In this document: one piece after another, positions 53,149-61,491 of the stretch
Layout: each line of letters opens with the position of its first letter
Numbering within the stretch: position 1 is the stretch's first letter
Assembly (NCBI GenBank): GCA_021324915.1
Contig: JAJPIC010000024.1
Coordinates: forward strand, 108,020-172,019
Length of the DNA stretch: 64,000 bases
Source: Beijerinckiaceae bacterium
GTDB taxonomy: Bacteria > Pseudomonadota > Alphaproteobacteria > Rhizobiales > Beijerinckiaceae
Direction of reading: 5' to 3'
The notes under the pieces: generated by a model
The model's database searches: none
Seen by the model: the letters and a program-made list of their open reading frames with translations, nothing else
Told to the model about the DNA's origin: nothing
Translations under genes and position numbers: made by a program

Positions 53149-53892
53149 ATGTGGCGGCTACTGCGATACAGAGACACGCGGACGCATAGAGTCCCGGAAG
53201 GAACGCGCGTCTATGCCATCGGCGACGTGCATGGCCGCGCTGACCTGCTCCTGCAACTTTTGGCGCTCATAGATAGCGATCTGCTAACGCGGCCGACGGC
53301 GCGCGCGGTGCAAGTCTTCCTCGGCGACTATATTGACCGAGGCCCGTGGTCTCGTCAGGTGATCGATATCATCCTGGAGCGAGCGCGCCATCACGAATTG
53401 ATTCTGCTCAAAGGAAATCACGAATCCTATTTGTCGCAATTTCTTCGTATGCCGTCAGTGCTCGCGAGCTGGCGCCAGGTCGGCGGCTTCGAGACATTAT
53501 TGTCTTATGGCGTCGTTCCGCAGCTTAACGCCGGCGCCGAAGAGCTGCAGCGAATGGCGGCGGCGCTGGCCGAGCAATTGGTGGACAGTCACAAGGCCTT
53601 TTTCGATCGCCTCCGCGTTTCCTATTCCTGCGGGAGCTATTTTTTCGTCCACGCCGGCGTGCGTCCCGGAATTCCGCTCGAGCGGCAGAAAGAGCAAGAT
53701 GCGCTTTGGATTCGCGAGGAGTTCCTGCTTTGCGAGGAAAATTTCGACAAAATGATCGTTCACGGCCATACGCCCGTTCGGGAGGCGGAATATCATCGCA
53801 ACCGCATCAATATCGATACGGGCGCCTATGCGACAGGCAAGTTGACCTGCCTCGTCCTCGAAAACGACGAGGCGGCGGTTTTCAGTACCTGA
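53149..53892 (+). CDS. PPP-type metallophosphatase (serine/threonine protein phosphatase family)
   Basis: Cytoplasmic phosphatase of 247 residues with all dinuclear-metal motifs: YAIGDVHGRADLL, VFLGDYIDRGPWS, LLKGNHESYL, FVHAGVRPG and IVHGHTPV. These small PPP enzymes often sit in rhizobial exopolysaccharide loci. A plausible role is to dephosphorylate the Wzc-like kinase or another protein, but this cannot be shown here. ATG 53149 follows GGTGGGTGAG; GTG 53140 is the alternative. Confidence 0.9.
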   Translation: MWRLLRYRDTRTHRVPEGTRVYAIGDVHGRADLLLQLLALIDSDLLTRPTARAVQVFLGDYIDRGPWSRQVIDIILERARHHELILLKGNHESYLSQFLRMPSVLASWRQVGGFETLLSYGVVPQLNAGAEELQRMAAALAEQLVDSHKAFFDRLRVSYSCGSYFFVHAGVRPGIPLERQKEQDALWIREEFLLCEENFDKMIVHGHTPVREAEYHRNRINIDTGAYATGKLTCLVLENDEAAVFST

Positions 53893-53920
53893 ATGATCAA
53901 TCGCTCACGAGGCCTGAACC

Positions 53921-54574
53921 GTGATCCCAGGAAGTGACTTGCTGCGGTTTCGCGCGCTCGCTTTCGCGCTCGCAGCTCTCACGTTGATCGCCGGCGTCTG
54001 CATCTTGGTCAGCGTCCTCGGGCAGCCGCCCACGAGCGACGAATCGGTGAAGAGAATTCTGAGTGCGACACTCGGCCTCAATCACGGCGAGCTATGCGCG
54101 GCGAAATCGAATTCGGTTGCTGGCGGATCGGCGACGTCAGGCGCTCAGCCGCCCAATGGAGATCTCATCGACGCGCTTGCGCAGGCGCGAGGCGCTGTCG
54201 AGCGCAGCCCGATCGACCCTGGTTCTTGGCTCGTGATTGCAGCAGACGACGCTCGCCTCGGCCGCTCGCGCGAGGCTCAAGGCGCACTCAAACTGTCATA
54301 TTTTACTGGCGCGGACGAAACCGATTTGATCGCGCCCCGGCTTCTGCTCGCGACGCGCACCGGAGCGGCGTCGGATCCGGATCTGCAAGTTCTGATGTCG
54401 GGCGACCTGCGCCAGATCGTTCTGCGACAATCTGACTTAACTGACGCGATCAAGCTCGCCTACCGTTGCGCTTTGCCCGACGGCAAGCAATTCATGAACA
54501 AAGCGCTCTCCGCTCTCGACCCAAGCCTGCTGCTCAAGCTTCAGGCAGGCGGCGCGGCGCTTGATCGACGCTAG
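53921..54574 (+). CDS. Membrane-anchored hypothetical protein of the polysaccharide locus
   Basis: GTG start; 217 residues. One N-terminal helix (LAFALAALTLIAGVCILVSVL) anchors a periplasmic, Ala-rich helical domain. The stretch VERSPIDPGSWLVIAADDAR and ALKLSYFTGADETDLIAPRLLL matches, by pattern, SPADPFLWSALYRLE and LRLSYLLGPNEGWIA in the 61492-62238 protein, so the two look like distant paralogues with a TPR-like helical domain. The function is unknown. It follows the phosphatase by 28 bases. Confidence 0.65.
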   Translation: MIPGSDLLRFRALAFALAALTLIAGVCILVSVLGQPPTSDESVKRILSATLGLNHGELCAAKSNSVAGGSATSGAQPPNGDLIDALAQARGAVERSPIDPGSWLVIAADDARLGRSREAQGALKLSYFTGADETDLIAPRLLLATRTGAASDPDLQVLMSGDLRQIVLRQSDLTDAIKLAYRCALPDGKQFMNKALSALDPSLLLKLQAGGAALDRR

Positions 54575-54585
54575 AGAGCTGCTGC

Positions 54586-54882
54586 TCATTTTATGAACGG
54601 CAGCAATCCGCTTTTGTGCGGTCCCGGCTGGGCAGCGTCTTCTTTCGAGAGCGCGGGCTGGAAGAATTGCCTAACGCAGAGCCCGCCCAGATAACCGGTC
54701 TCGAGAAGCACAGCGCTCGCCAAAAAGGTAAGTCCGCTCCATGCCACGCCGTCCGACTGAATGAGGCCGGTGACCGTCGTCAGAGCCGCCAATATAAGCA
54801 AAGCGGGCACAAGAATTAGAACTTTGAAGCGCAAACCGAGCAGGGCGCCGCCGAGCAGCGAAACGCAAAGGGGAGTCAACAT
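54586..54882 (-). CDS. Small membrane protein, 98 aa, hypothetical
   Basis: Two to three hydrophobic helices (CVSLLGGALLGLRFKVLILVPALLI split by a Gly-rich turn, then GLTFLASAVLLETGYLGGL) and a short hydrophilic C-terminus. The LGLRFKVLILVPAL motif recurs in small Rhizobiales membrane proteins encoded near polysaccharide genes. Function unknown. It is convergent with the preceding gene. Confidence 0.6.
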   Translation of the reverse strand: MLTPLCVSLLGGALLGLRFKVLILVPALLILAALTTVTGLIQSDGVAWSGLTFLASAVLLETGYLGGLCVRQFFQPALSKEDAAQPGPHKSGLLPFIK

Positions 54883-55226
54883 TTTGGTTCCTCACGAGCG
54901 CGGCTTCCCTCTCCCACGCGACCCGATAAGGATCCCTTAAGTCGATTGAATAGACTCGATGGCATCGCTCGAGCTGACACTTTTTCGAGCAATCTACGTA
55001 AACAAATTGCCGCTCTTGCTCACTAGCTTTGCAAGCGCGTCACATCTTCGCATGAAAGTCACAATGTCCGTCGGCGCGCGACAAGATTGCCTGCGCGAAG
55101 TGGTACAGCGATTGCAGACCAAAGTGATTGCAAACGACGGTGCAGCGGCCGCAAAAGCGAAGCGCCGATTGCAAAAGGAGGAGAGTGAAGTTAGTCTTGC
55201 AAGCACGCAGACGGGGGAGAGCGATC
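54883..55226. other. Intergenic stretch without a supported gene
   Basis: Frames on both strands (54959-55414, 54994-55524) have no ribosome site or recognisable motif and conflict with the small exported-protein gene at its right end. The base composition is more AT-rich than its surroundings at 54950-55060. Confidence 0.45.
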
Positions 55227-55490
55227 GTGCGGAAAATTTTTTTCGTCGTCCTAATTGCATGCGCGATCTCCGACGCGAGCTTGGCCCAGGCAGCGGATCT
55301 CTCGACACGGGAGCGCGCGCCATATCCTTGCGGATATTGTGGCCGCTGCGGCTGCCCGAGCGTGACCTATGTGCGCCATCGCGAACTTCGTTCCACTTTT
55401 GGAACGGGATTTGATCCGCGCAATTTCGATCAGACCGAACCTTATTATTATTTCGGTCCGATGCGCACATACGCACGCTACGCTGACTAG
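55227..55490 (+). CDS. Small exported Cys-rich protein, 87 aa
   Basis: GTG 55227 follows GGGGGAGA. A signal peptide (MRKIFFVVLIACAISDASLAQA) precedes a 65-residue mature part with a tight cysteine knot CGYCGRCGC and a Tyr-rich end (PYYYFGPMRTYARYAD). The track start at 55128 is rejected. No family recognised. CxxCxxCxC could hold a metal or disulfides. Confidence 0.6.
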   Translation: MRKIFFVVLIACAISDASLAQAADLSTRERAPYPCGYCGRCGCPSVTYVRHRELRSTFGTGFDPRNFDQTEPYYYFGPMRTYARYAD

Positions 55491-55669
55491 CACGCAATTC
55501 AAACTGCATGACTGAAAACTTCACAATGCGCTCGCTCGCGCGTCACATTGCTGAGTTATTCGTCGCGTTGCTGTGAGGCAACAGAAGCACCTTTTCGTTG
55601 TGAGTAGATTGCGCTTTGTCGCTTGTGCGGCGCATAATTACTCATTCCTTAAATGATGGGGGAAGGAGC

Positions 55670-56866
55670 GTGCGCGTTTCCCATGTGTTGAGCCGAGCCG
55701 TTGCCGTGGCGGGCGTGGTGCTGTTGGCCGGCTGTGTTGGGTTCTTCCCCGTCGCGGGTCCGAATTCCGTCGACATCACGTCGCAGCAGACGTTCAGCGG
55801 ACCCCAATATGGGTTGGTGAAGCTGTCGCCGCAGGTCATCAACATTCTCGAAGAATATGGGCCGCAGACGCTCAGCGCTCAATTCGGTGATCGCCGGCCT
55901 CCGCCGGAACTCAAATTCGGCATTGGCGACGTCGTCAGTGTCACGATTTTCGAAGCGGCGGCGGGCGGGCTCTTTATTCCTGCGGAAGCGGGCGTGCGCC
56001 CCGGCAATTTCGTCACGTTGCCCAATCAGCCGATCGATACGAAGGGCTTCATTTCCGTCCCATACGCGGGCCTCGTCCCGGCAGCCGGCAAGACGCCCTC
56101 GGAGGTTCAGGCGGAGATCGTCAGCCGGATCAAGAACAGGGCAATCGAGCCGCAGGCCGTCGTGGCGCTCGTCAATCAGAACACGTCGCTGATCACGGTG
56201 ATCGGCGAGGTGAATTCGAGTTTCTCGCCTTCGGGCCGTATTCCGGCAATGCCGGCAGGCGAGCGAATCCTCGATTATATTTCACGTGCCGGCGGTCTGA
56301 AGGACCAAGGCCAAAACACCTGGGTCGTGCTTGAGCGCAACGGCAAGCGCGCCGCTGTTCCCTTTGGCGCACTGATCTATGAGCCCGGCAACAATATCTG
56401 GGCTTGGCCGGGCGATACGATCTATCTCTATCAGGAGCCGCAGACCTTCCTCGCGTTCGGCGCGTCCGGTCAGCAAGGGCAGTTCGCCTTCAGCACTTGG
56501 CGCATCTCGCTTGCCGAAGCGCTTGCTCAGGCTGGCGGCCTTCTCGATATTCAGGCAGATCCAGGTTCCGTGTTCCTCTATCGGCGCGAGCCGCGCCAGC
56601 TTGCCCAACTCCTCGGCGTCGATTGCTCGAAATTCGACGGGCCGACGGTGCCGATCGTCTACTCGGCGGACCTGCGCGATCCAGCAGGCTATTTCCTCGC
56701 GACGCGGATGCAGATGCATAACAAGGATATTCTCTTCGCGGCCAACGCCGAGTCCGTCGAAATCACCAAATTCCTCCAGTTCTTGAACGTCGTGATCACA
56801 ACCGGAAGCAATGCCTATACCTTGGGCATCAACGCCCAGACGTTGCGCATTGATTCGCATCTCTGA
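55670..56866 (+). CDS. Polysaccharide export outer-membrane lipoprotein (Wza/GumB-like)
   Basis: About 398 residues. The lipobox is LLAGC, so the protein is lipid-anchored. The Poly_export domain starts at ELKFGIGDVVSVTIFEA, with LPNQPIDTKGFISVPYAGLV, and is followed by SLBB-like repeats (ITVIGEVNSSFSPSGRIPAM and a second near FLAFGASGQQGQFAF). It forms the export channel together with the Wzc-like kinase at 59137. Start is uncertain: GTG 55670 sits one base after AAGGAG, GTG 55685 and TTG 55616 are alternatives. Confidence 0.92.
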   Translation: MRVSHVLSRAVAVAGVVLLAGCVGFFPVAGPNSVDITSQQTFSGPQYGLVKLSPQVINILEEYGPQTLSAQFGDRRPPPELKFGIGDVVSVTIFEAAAGGLFIPAEAGVRPGNFVTLPNQPIDTKGFISVPYAGLVPAAGKTPSEVQAEIVSRIKNRAIEPQAVVALVNQNTSLITVIGEVNSSFSPSGRIPAMPAGERILDYISRAGGLKDQGQNTWVVLERNGKRAAVPFGALIYEPGNNIWAWPGDTIYLYQEPQTFLAFGASGQQGQFAFSTWRISLAEALAQAGGLLDIQADPGSVFLYRREPRQLAQLLGVDCSKFDGPTVPIVYSADLRDPAGYFLATRMQMHNKDILFAANAESVEITKFLQFLNVVITTGSNAYTLGINAQTLRIDSHL

Positions 56867-57014
56867 CGGGGTTTGAATCATCAAGAATGAGGTTAGGGAG
56901 GGACGCGCGCCCGAATGGCAGGTTAAGCTCTCTGCGTGGCTGTTAATCGTTGCCGTAACGGGCGCGCCATTTCCTTTCGGATCGAATGATCCGGTTAGTG
57001 TTGCATTCTGGTGC

Positions 57015-58331
57015 GTGCTGCTCGGTTGCGTGCTTGTCTTTGCGCCGGCTCGCGGCCTGCTGCTTTCACAGCTCATGCTGCTGGGATTGGCCGCGATCGT
57101 TATTTCGGCCTACGCGGTCGTGCTGCATGAACAGCTCTCGGCTCATCCCTGGCTGAAATCGGCCGCTCCGCATCCGATCTGGGGTGAAGCGGGCGCCGCC
57201 TTGAAGGTTCCCTTGCAGCCACTTGTGTCGATTGCGCGCAATAGACCTTATTTCGAGATCGGCCGGCCGCTCGCTTCGATCATGGCGCTCATTGGTGGAT
57301 TTCTCATCGGCGCTCAACGCCGCCGCGCCAAACTCTTGATGAAAGCGATCGCCTGGTCCGGCGCAGCTTACGCCGCGTATGGGATCATCGCCCATCTTGC
57401 CGATCCGACGCAATTGCTCTGGAGGGAGAAGGAAGCCTATGTGTCGGTTCTGACCGGAACGTTCGTCAACCGCAACACGGCCGCCATTTATTTCGGGACG
57501 GCGGCGGTCCTCTGGCTCCTTTTGCTTGCCGAGCGCGTACGCCAGCACCTGCCGCCGAGAGAGATCGAATGGCGGCGCGCGGTCGATCTTTTTCTCTCTC
57601 GGACGCCCAAGGAAATCATTATCGCCTTCTCGATGTTGTTCATCTGCCTTGCGGCGATGTTCATGACGGGATCCCGGGCAGGCGTGGTGCTCTCCCTTTG
57701 CGGGCTCGTCGTCGCGTTTACTCTTTATTTCAGGCGAGACCTGGCGGGCTGGCGAGCGATCTTCATCGCCGCGGCGGGGGCCAGCGCCGTCGCGCTTTTG
57801 CTCCTCGAAATCATGGGAGCCGGCGTGAACGGACGCGCGGATCTCATCAGTACGCCCGACGAAGGTCGGCTCGAGACATATCGATCGACATTGAGATTGA
57901 TCGCCGACCATCCGTGGTTCGGGACTGGTCTTGGCACATTTTCTTTGAGCTTTCCCGCTTACCGCAGTTCGAAAGTCTCGATGTGGGGTGTCTGGGATAT
58001 TGCCCACAACACGCTTTTGGAAGTGGCCGCCGATATGGGCATTCCCGTCGCCTGCCTGCTCGTGATTGCTTGGGCGATCGGCTTTGCGGTCCTCGCACGC
58101 GGAGCAATCGCGGCGCGCCATCACCGCACGGTTCCGATTGCCTCCTTCGTAATAGCTTTGCTGGCAGCGGCGCATTCGCTCGTCGACTTCTCGCTGCAAA
58201 TTCCCGGTTACGCAATTGTCGCATTCGCGCTCATCGGGGCGGGGCTTTCGCAGTCCTGCTCGGCTCTTCAAGAAAATTCAAAACTGCGCACGTTCGCGCC
58301 GGAACAGCCGCGTTGTTCCGTTGAGGCATAA
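57015..58331 (+). CDS. O-antigen ligase / polymerase family protein; coding appears to extend upstream of the first start codon
   Basis: Integral membrane protein with about 11 helices; the WaaL/Wzy_C marks are FVNRNTAAIYFGTAAVLWLL, FMTGSRAGVVLSLCGL and the periplasmic HPWFGTGLGTFSLSFPAYRS with WDIAHNTLLEVAADMGI, where the conserved His lies. The GTG at 57015 begins inside a helix. The same frame upstream reads APEWQVKLSAWLLIVAVTGA then PFPFGSNDPV, the normal first helix of such proteins, back to TGA 56874-56876 with no ATG, GTG or TTG; ATC codons at 56877 and 56880 are the only start-like ones near the stop. Confidence 0.85.
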   Translation: MLLGCVLVFAPARGLLLSQLMLLGLAAIVISAYAVVLHEQLSAHPWLKSAAPHPIWGEAGAALKVPLQPLVSIARNRPYFEIGRPLASIMALIGGFLIGAQRRRAKLLMKAIAWSGAAYAAYGIIAHLADPTQLLWREKEAYVSVLTGTFVNRNTAAIYFGTAAVLWLLLLAERVRQHLPPREIEWRRAVDLFLSRTPKEIIIAFSMLFICLAAMFMTGSRAGVVLSLCGLVVAFTLYFRRDLAGWRAIFIAAAGASAVALLLLEIMGAGVNGRADLISTPDEGRLETYRSTLRLIADHPWFGTGLGTFSLSFPAYRSSKVSMWGVWDIAHNTLLEVAADMGIPVACLLVIAWAIGFAVLARGAIAARHHRTVPIASFVIALLAAAHSLVDFSLQIPGYAIVAFALIGAGLSQSCSALQENSKLRTFAPEQPRCSVEA

Positions 58332-58447
58332 TGTCACCGCCGACATGCGGCTTGGCAGTTCAATTCGCGGCCGCCGAGTGTTGTGAGGCGCGACTCTTCG
58401 TGGTAAGGAAATTGCTTAGATAGTTTAGACTCTTTTCGAGATTTGCC

Positions 58448-59080
58448 ATGTGGTCCAAGCGCGTGTTGGCCAGCAGTCTGGCGGCGGCTGCAGTCGTCTT
58501 TGTCGCCATCGAATCAGCGCCGCTTGCGCTCGCCGCTGCCGCCAATACGCTTCCAGGCCAGACCGTCAGCCAGTTCCTGAGCGATCCGCACTCATTATTG
58601 AATCAATTCCCCGATGCCGGCGACAAAATGGTCAGCATGGTCCGGGATCTCGCGATATCGAATCCCTCGAGCTTGAACGCGCTCGTCTCGCTTTTGCCGA
58701 ACGCCACGCCTGATCAGCAAAAGGCGATTGGAACGGGACTTGGACAAGCGGCGTTGATCGTCGTCAAGACAGACCAAGCCTATGCCGCGCGAATTCAGCA
58801 AGTGGTGGCGAACAGCAACAACACAAATGCAATCTTAGCGCTCGCCGCTGTGATGGGAGACCAGGCAATCGGCGCTGCCGGCGGCGGTGGCGGAGGCGGC
58901 GGCGGGGGTGGTGGCGGAGGCCAGACCTCGCCCGATTCCGGAGGCGGCGGCAGCACCGGTGGTGGAACGCCAACGCCATTGAGCTTTGGAACAACAAATT
59001 TTCCGGCGACGTTCGTTATTCCGTCGTCTTCAGGGAGCACACCAGGGACCGCGACCATCAATTCGAGCGTCAGCCCATAG
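58448..59080 (+). CDS. Exported protein with a 14-glycine run, hypothetical
   Basis: Protein of 210 residues with a signal peptide (SSLAAAAVVFVAIESAPLALAAA). The mature N-terminal 110 residues are helical (SQFLSDPHSLLNQFPDAGDK, TPDQQKAIGTGLGQAALIVV). An uninterrupted run of 14 Gly and a Gly/Ser/Thr-rich low-complexity part follow, then a short C-terminus ending TATINSSVSP. Similar helical Gly-rich proteins occur in rhizobial polysaccharide loci without known function. It lies between a ligase and the tyrosine kinase gene. Confidence 0.68.
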   Translation: MWSKRVLASSLAAAAVVFVAIESAPLALAAAANTLPGQTVSQFLSDPHSLLNQFPDAGDKMVSMVRDLAISNPSSLNALVSLLPNATPDQQKAIGTGLGQAALIVVKTDQAYAARIQQVVANSNNTNAILALAAVMGDQAIGAAGGGGGGGGGGGGGGQTSPDSGGGGSTGGGTPTPLSFGTTNFPATFVIPSSSGSTPGTATINSSVSP

Positions 59081-59136
59081 CTGACGCTGCGATATCGCCT
59101 CGCACGACGTCTAGTTGAACGAGTGAAGGTCCAAGT

Positions 59137-61455
59137 ATGCTTCAGGTGGATCAGTCTAAAGCCGCGCCGCGCGAGCCGGAAAGCGAACACTCAGATCTTG
59201 TCTCTTTCGGCCGGCTTTACGACACATTTTTGCGCCTGGTTCGCCGCCAGTCCGCAATCATCCTCTTCATTGTCCTCGTTACATTGGGCTTGGCGTCGGT
59301 TTACGTTTTCACCGCAATACCGCGCTATACGGCGCGCGCCGTTCTGCTGATAGATAGCCCTAAGCTCAACCTTTTCCAGCAGCAATCTTCGCAAGACGAC
59401 GTCAATCTGCCGCTCGACACCGCAATGGTGGACAGTCAGGTCGAGATCCTGAAGTCCGAAAACATTGCGCTGTCGGTGATCAAGGACTTGCACCTTACCG
59501 ACGATCCGGAATTTGTCGGGCCTGCCGGCGGCTTGATCGGCGGGCTCTTCGGTTTGCTTTCGAATTTCGGCGGGGGAAGCGAGGCGAAATCGGAATACGC
59601 GCTGTCGCGGGAAGCGCTGCAAAGGTTCCAAAAGCGGCTGACCGTCAAGCGCGTCGGCCTGACTTACGTCATCAATATCGATTTCGAATCGCTCAATCCG
59701 CAGCGAGCCGCGCAGATCGCCAATGCGATCGCCGATGCCTATGTCGTCGATACGCTGGAAGCAAAATATGATTCTACAAAGCGCGCCGCGGTCTGGCTCC
59801 AGGACCGCCTAAACGAGTTGCGCGCTCAGGCGACCGCTGCCGACCGCAAGGTGGTGGCGTTCAAGGAGAAAAACAACATCGTCGATACGGGCGGGCGGCT
59901 TCTCAACGAGCAGCAGCTTGCCGAGCTCAACAGCGCGCTCGTATTGGCCCGCGCGCAAACTGCCGAAGCTCAAGCTAAATACGCGCGCGTCAACCAGATT
60001 CTTCAGGCTGAAAGTCAGGCCAAGGACCAAAGCGATGACAAGGGCGATGTCTTCGATCAGGCGACCGCCACCGTCACCGATTCCTTGCACGACGATGTCA
60101 TCACGCGGCTGCGCCAACAATATCTGGATCTCGCAGCCCGCGAGAGCGATTGGGCGATGCGCTACGGCCCGACGCATCTGGCCGTCGTAAATCTGAAAAA
60201 CCAAATGCAGGAGATCCGGAATTCGATCGACGACGAGCTTCACCGGATCGCGCAGACCTATAAGAGCGATTACGACATCGCCAAATCGAGAGAAGATTCG
60301 ATCCAAAAGAGCCTGAACGACATCGTCTCGCAATCCAATCAGACCCATCAAGCCGAAATCACGCTGCGCGACCTCGACTCGACGGCACAAAGTTACCGGG
60401 CCTTGGCCGACAATTTCCTGCAGCAATATATGACCTCGGTGCAGCAGCAATCGTTTCCGATCACCGACTCGCGATTGATCACGAAGGCGACGCCGCCGCT
60501 GAAGCCGAGCCACCCCAAGACACTGCTCATTCTCGGATTGGCGCTTGCGGGAGGCACGTTCTTGAGCTTCGGAATCGCGGCCGTGCGCGATCTTTCGGAC
60601 CAGGTGTTCAGGACGACTTCGCAAGTCGAGACGAGTCTCGCACTCGATTGCGTGGCGGTTGTTCCGCGCGTGAAGACGCCGGTTGCGGCAACCATGCCGA
60701 TGCTCGAAGATCCGGCGCAGCGCACAATCATGCGCGATCAGAGTCTCATATGGTACTCGCTCGATGCTCCGTTCTCGCGCTTCAGCGAATCGATTCGCTC
60801 GATCAAAGTCGCCGGTGACCTCTTTGCGATGAGCAGGCCGAACAAGGTCATCGGCCTGACCTCCTCCCTGCCGAATGAAGGCAAGTCGACCATCGCCGCC
60901 TCTCTGGCTCAGCTCATGTCGGATGCGGGCGGCCGCGTCATATTGGTCGATACCGACCTGCGAAACCCGGCGCTGAGCCGGCAGCTTGCGCCGAACGCCA
61001 CGATGGGCCTCCTCGAGGTGATTTCGGAGAAGGCGGCGCTCGACGACGTCATTTGGGTCAATCCCGCGACCAACCTCCAGTTCTTGCCGGCGGTCGTAAA
61101 GTCCAGATTGGCGCACACAAGCGAGATCATCGCTTCCGAAGCGACGGCCAATCTGTTCAGGAAGCTGCGCGAGACCTATGATTATGTCATCGTCGATCTC
61201 TCGCCTTTGGCTCCGATCGTCGATGTGCGGGCGACGATCAACTTCATCGACTCTTATTTGTTCGTCGTCGAATGGGGCAACACCAAAATTCCCGTGGTCC
61301 AGCATGCGCTGAACAACGCGCGAGAGGTGAAAAACAACATCCTCGGCGTCGTGCTCAACAAGGCCGATTTCCGCGTTCTGAACAGATACGAGACGTATCG
61401 CGGCGATTACTACTACAACTCACACTATTATTCCCGATACGGATATACAGACTGA
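59137..61455 (+). CDS. Wzc/ExoP-type polysaccharide co-polymerase and tyrosine autokinase
   Basis: Inner-membrane protein of 772 residues that controls chain length and export by cycles of autophosphorylation. Helix 1 is at about 44-62 (IILFIVLVTLGLASVYVF), the Wzz domain begins YTARAVLLIDSPK, long coiled coils fill about 215-420, the pre-TM2 Pro motif is TPPLKPSHPKTLLI and helix 2 follows. The kinase domain has Walker A LPNEGKSTIAAS, A' VILVDTDLRNP and B YVIVDLSPL. The C-terminal Tyr cluster YETYRGDYYYNSHYYSRYGY is the phosphorylation tail. Confidence 0.95.
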   Translation: MLQVDQSKAAPREPESEHSDLVSFGRLYDTFLRLVRRQSAIILFIVLVTLGLASVYVFTAIPRYTARAVLLIDSPKLNLFQQQSSQDDVNLPLDTAMVDSQVEILKSENIALSVIKDLHLTDDPEFVGPAGGLIGGLFGLLSNFGGGSEAKSEYALSREALQRFQKRLTVKRVGLTYVINIDFESLNPQRAAQIANAIADAYVVDTLEAKYDSTKRAAVWLQDRLNELRAQATAADRKVVAFKEKNNIVDTGGRLLNEQQLAELNSALVLARAQTAEAQAKYARVNQILQAESQAKDQSDDKGDVFDQATATVTDSLHDDVITRLRQQYLDLAARESDWAMRYGPTHLAVVNLKNQMQEIRNSIDDELHRIAQTYKSDYDIAKSREDSIQKSLNDIVSQSNQTHQAEITLRDLDSTAQSYRALADNFLQQYMTSVQQQSFPITDSRLITKATPPLKPSHPKTLLILGLALAGGTFLSFGIAAVRDLSDQVFRTTSQVETSLALDCVAVVPRVKTPVAATMPMLEDPAQRTIMRDQSLIWYSLDAPFSRFSESIRSIKVAGDLFAMSRPNKVIGLTSSLPNEGKSTIAASLAQLMSDAGGRVILVDTDLRNPALSRQLAPNATMGLLEVISEKAALDDVIWVNPATNLQFLPAVVKSRLAHTSEIIASEATANLFRKLRETYDYVIVDLSPLAPIVDVRATINFIDSYLFVVEWGNTKIPVVQHALNNAREVKNNILGVVLNKADFRVLNRYETYRGDYYYNSHYYSRYGYTD

Positions 61456-61491
61456 GCAGCCGCGCCGAGCTTCGGGCGGCGGGAGAGAGCT

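Noticed and set aside
58861-58960. Frameshift or pseudogene at the Gly-rich part of the 58448 gene
   Set aside because: The frame stays open from a good signal peptide to a natural stop, and codon phase is kept on both sides of the glycine run.
59809-61305. Minus-strand 498-residue ORF opposite the tyrosine kinase gene
   Set aside because: Antisense shadow of a gene with all Walker motifs; no ribosome site.
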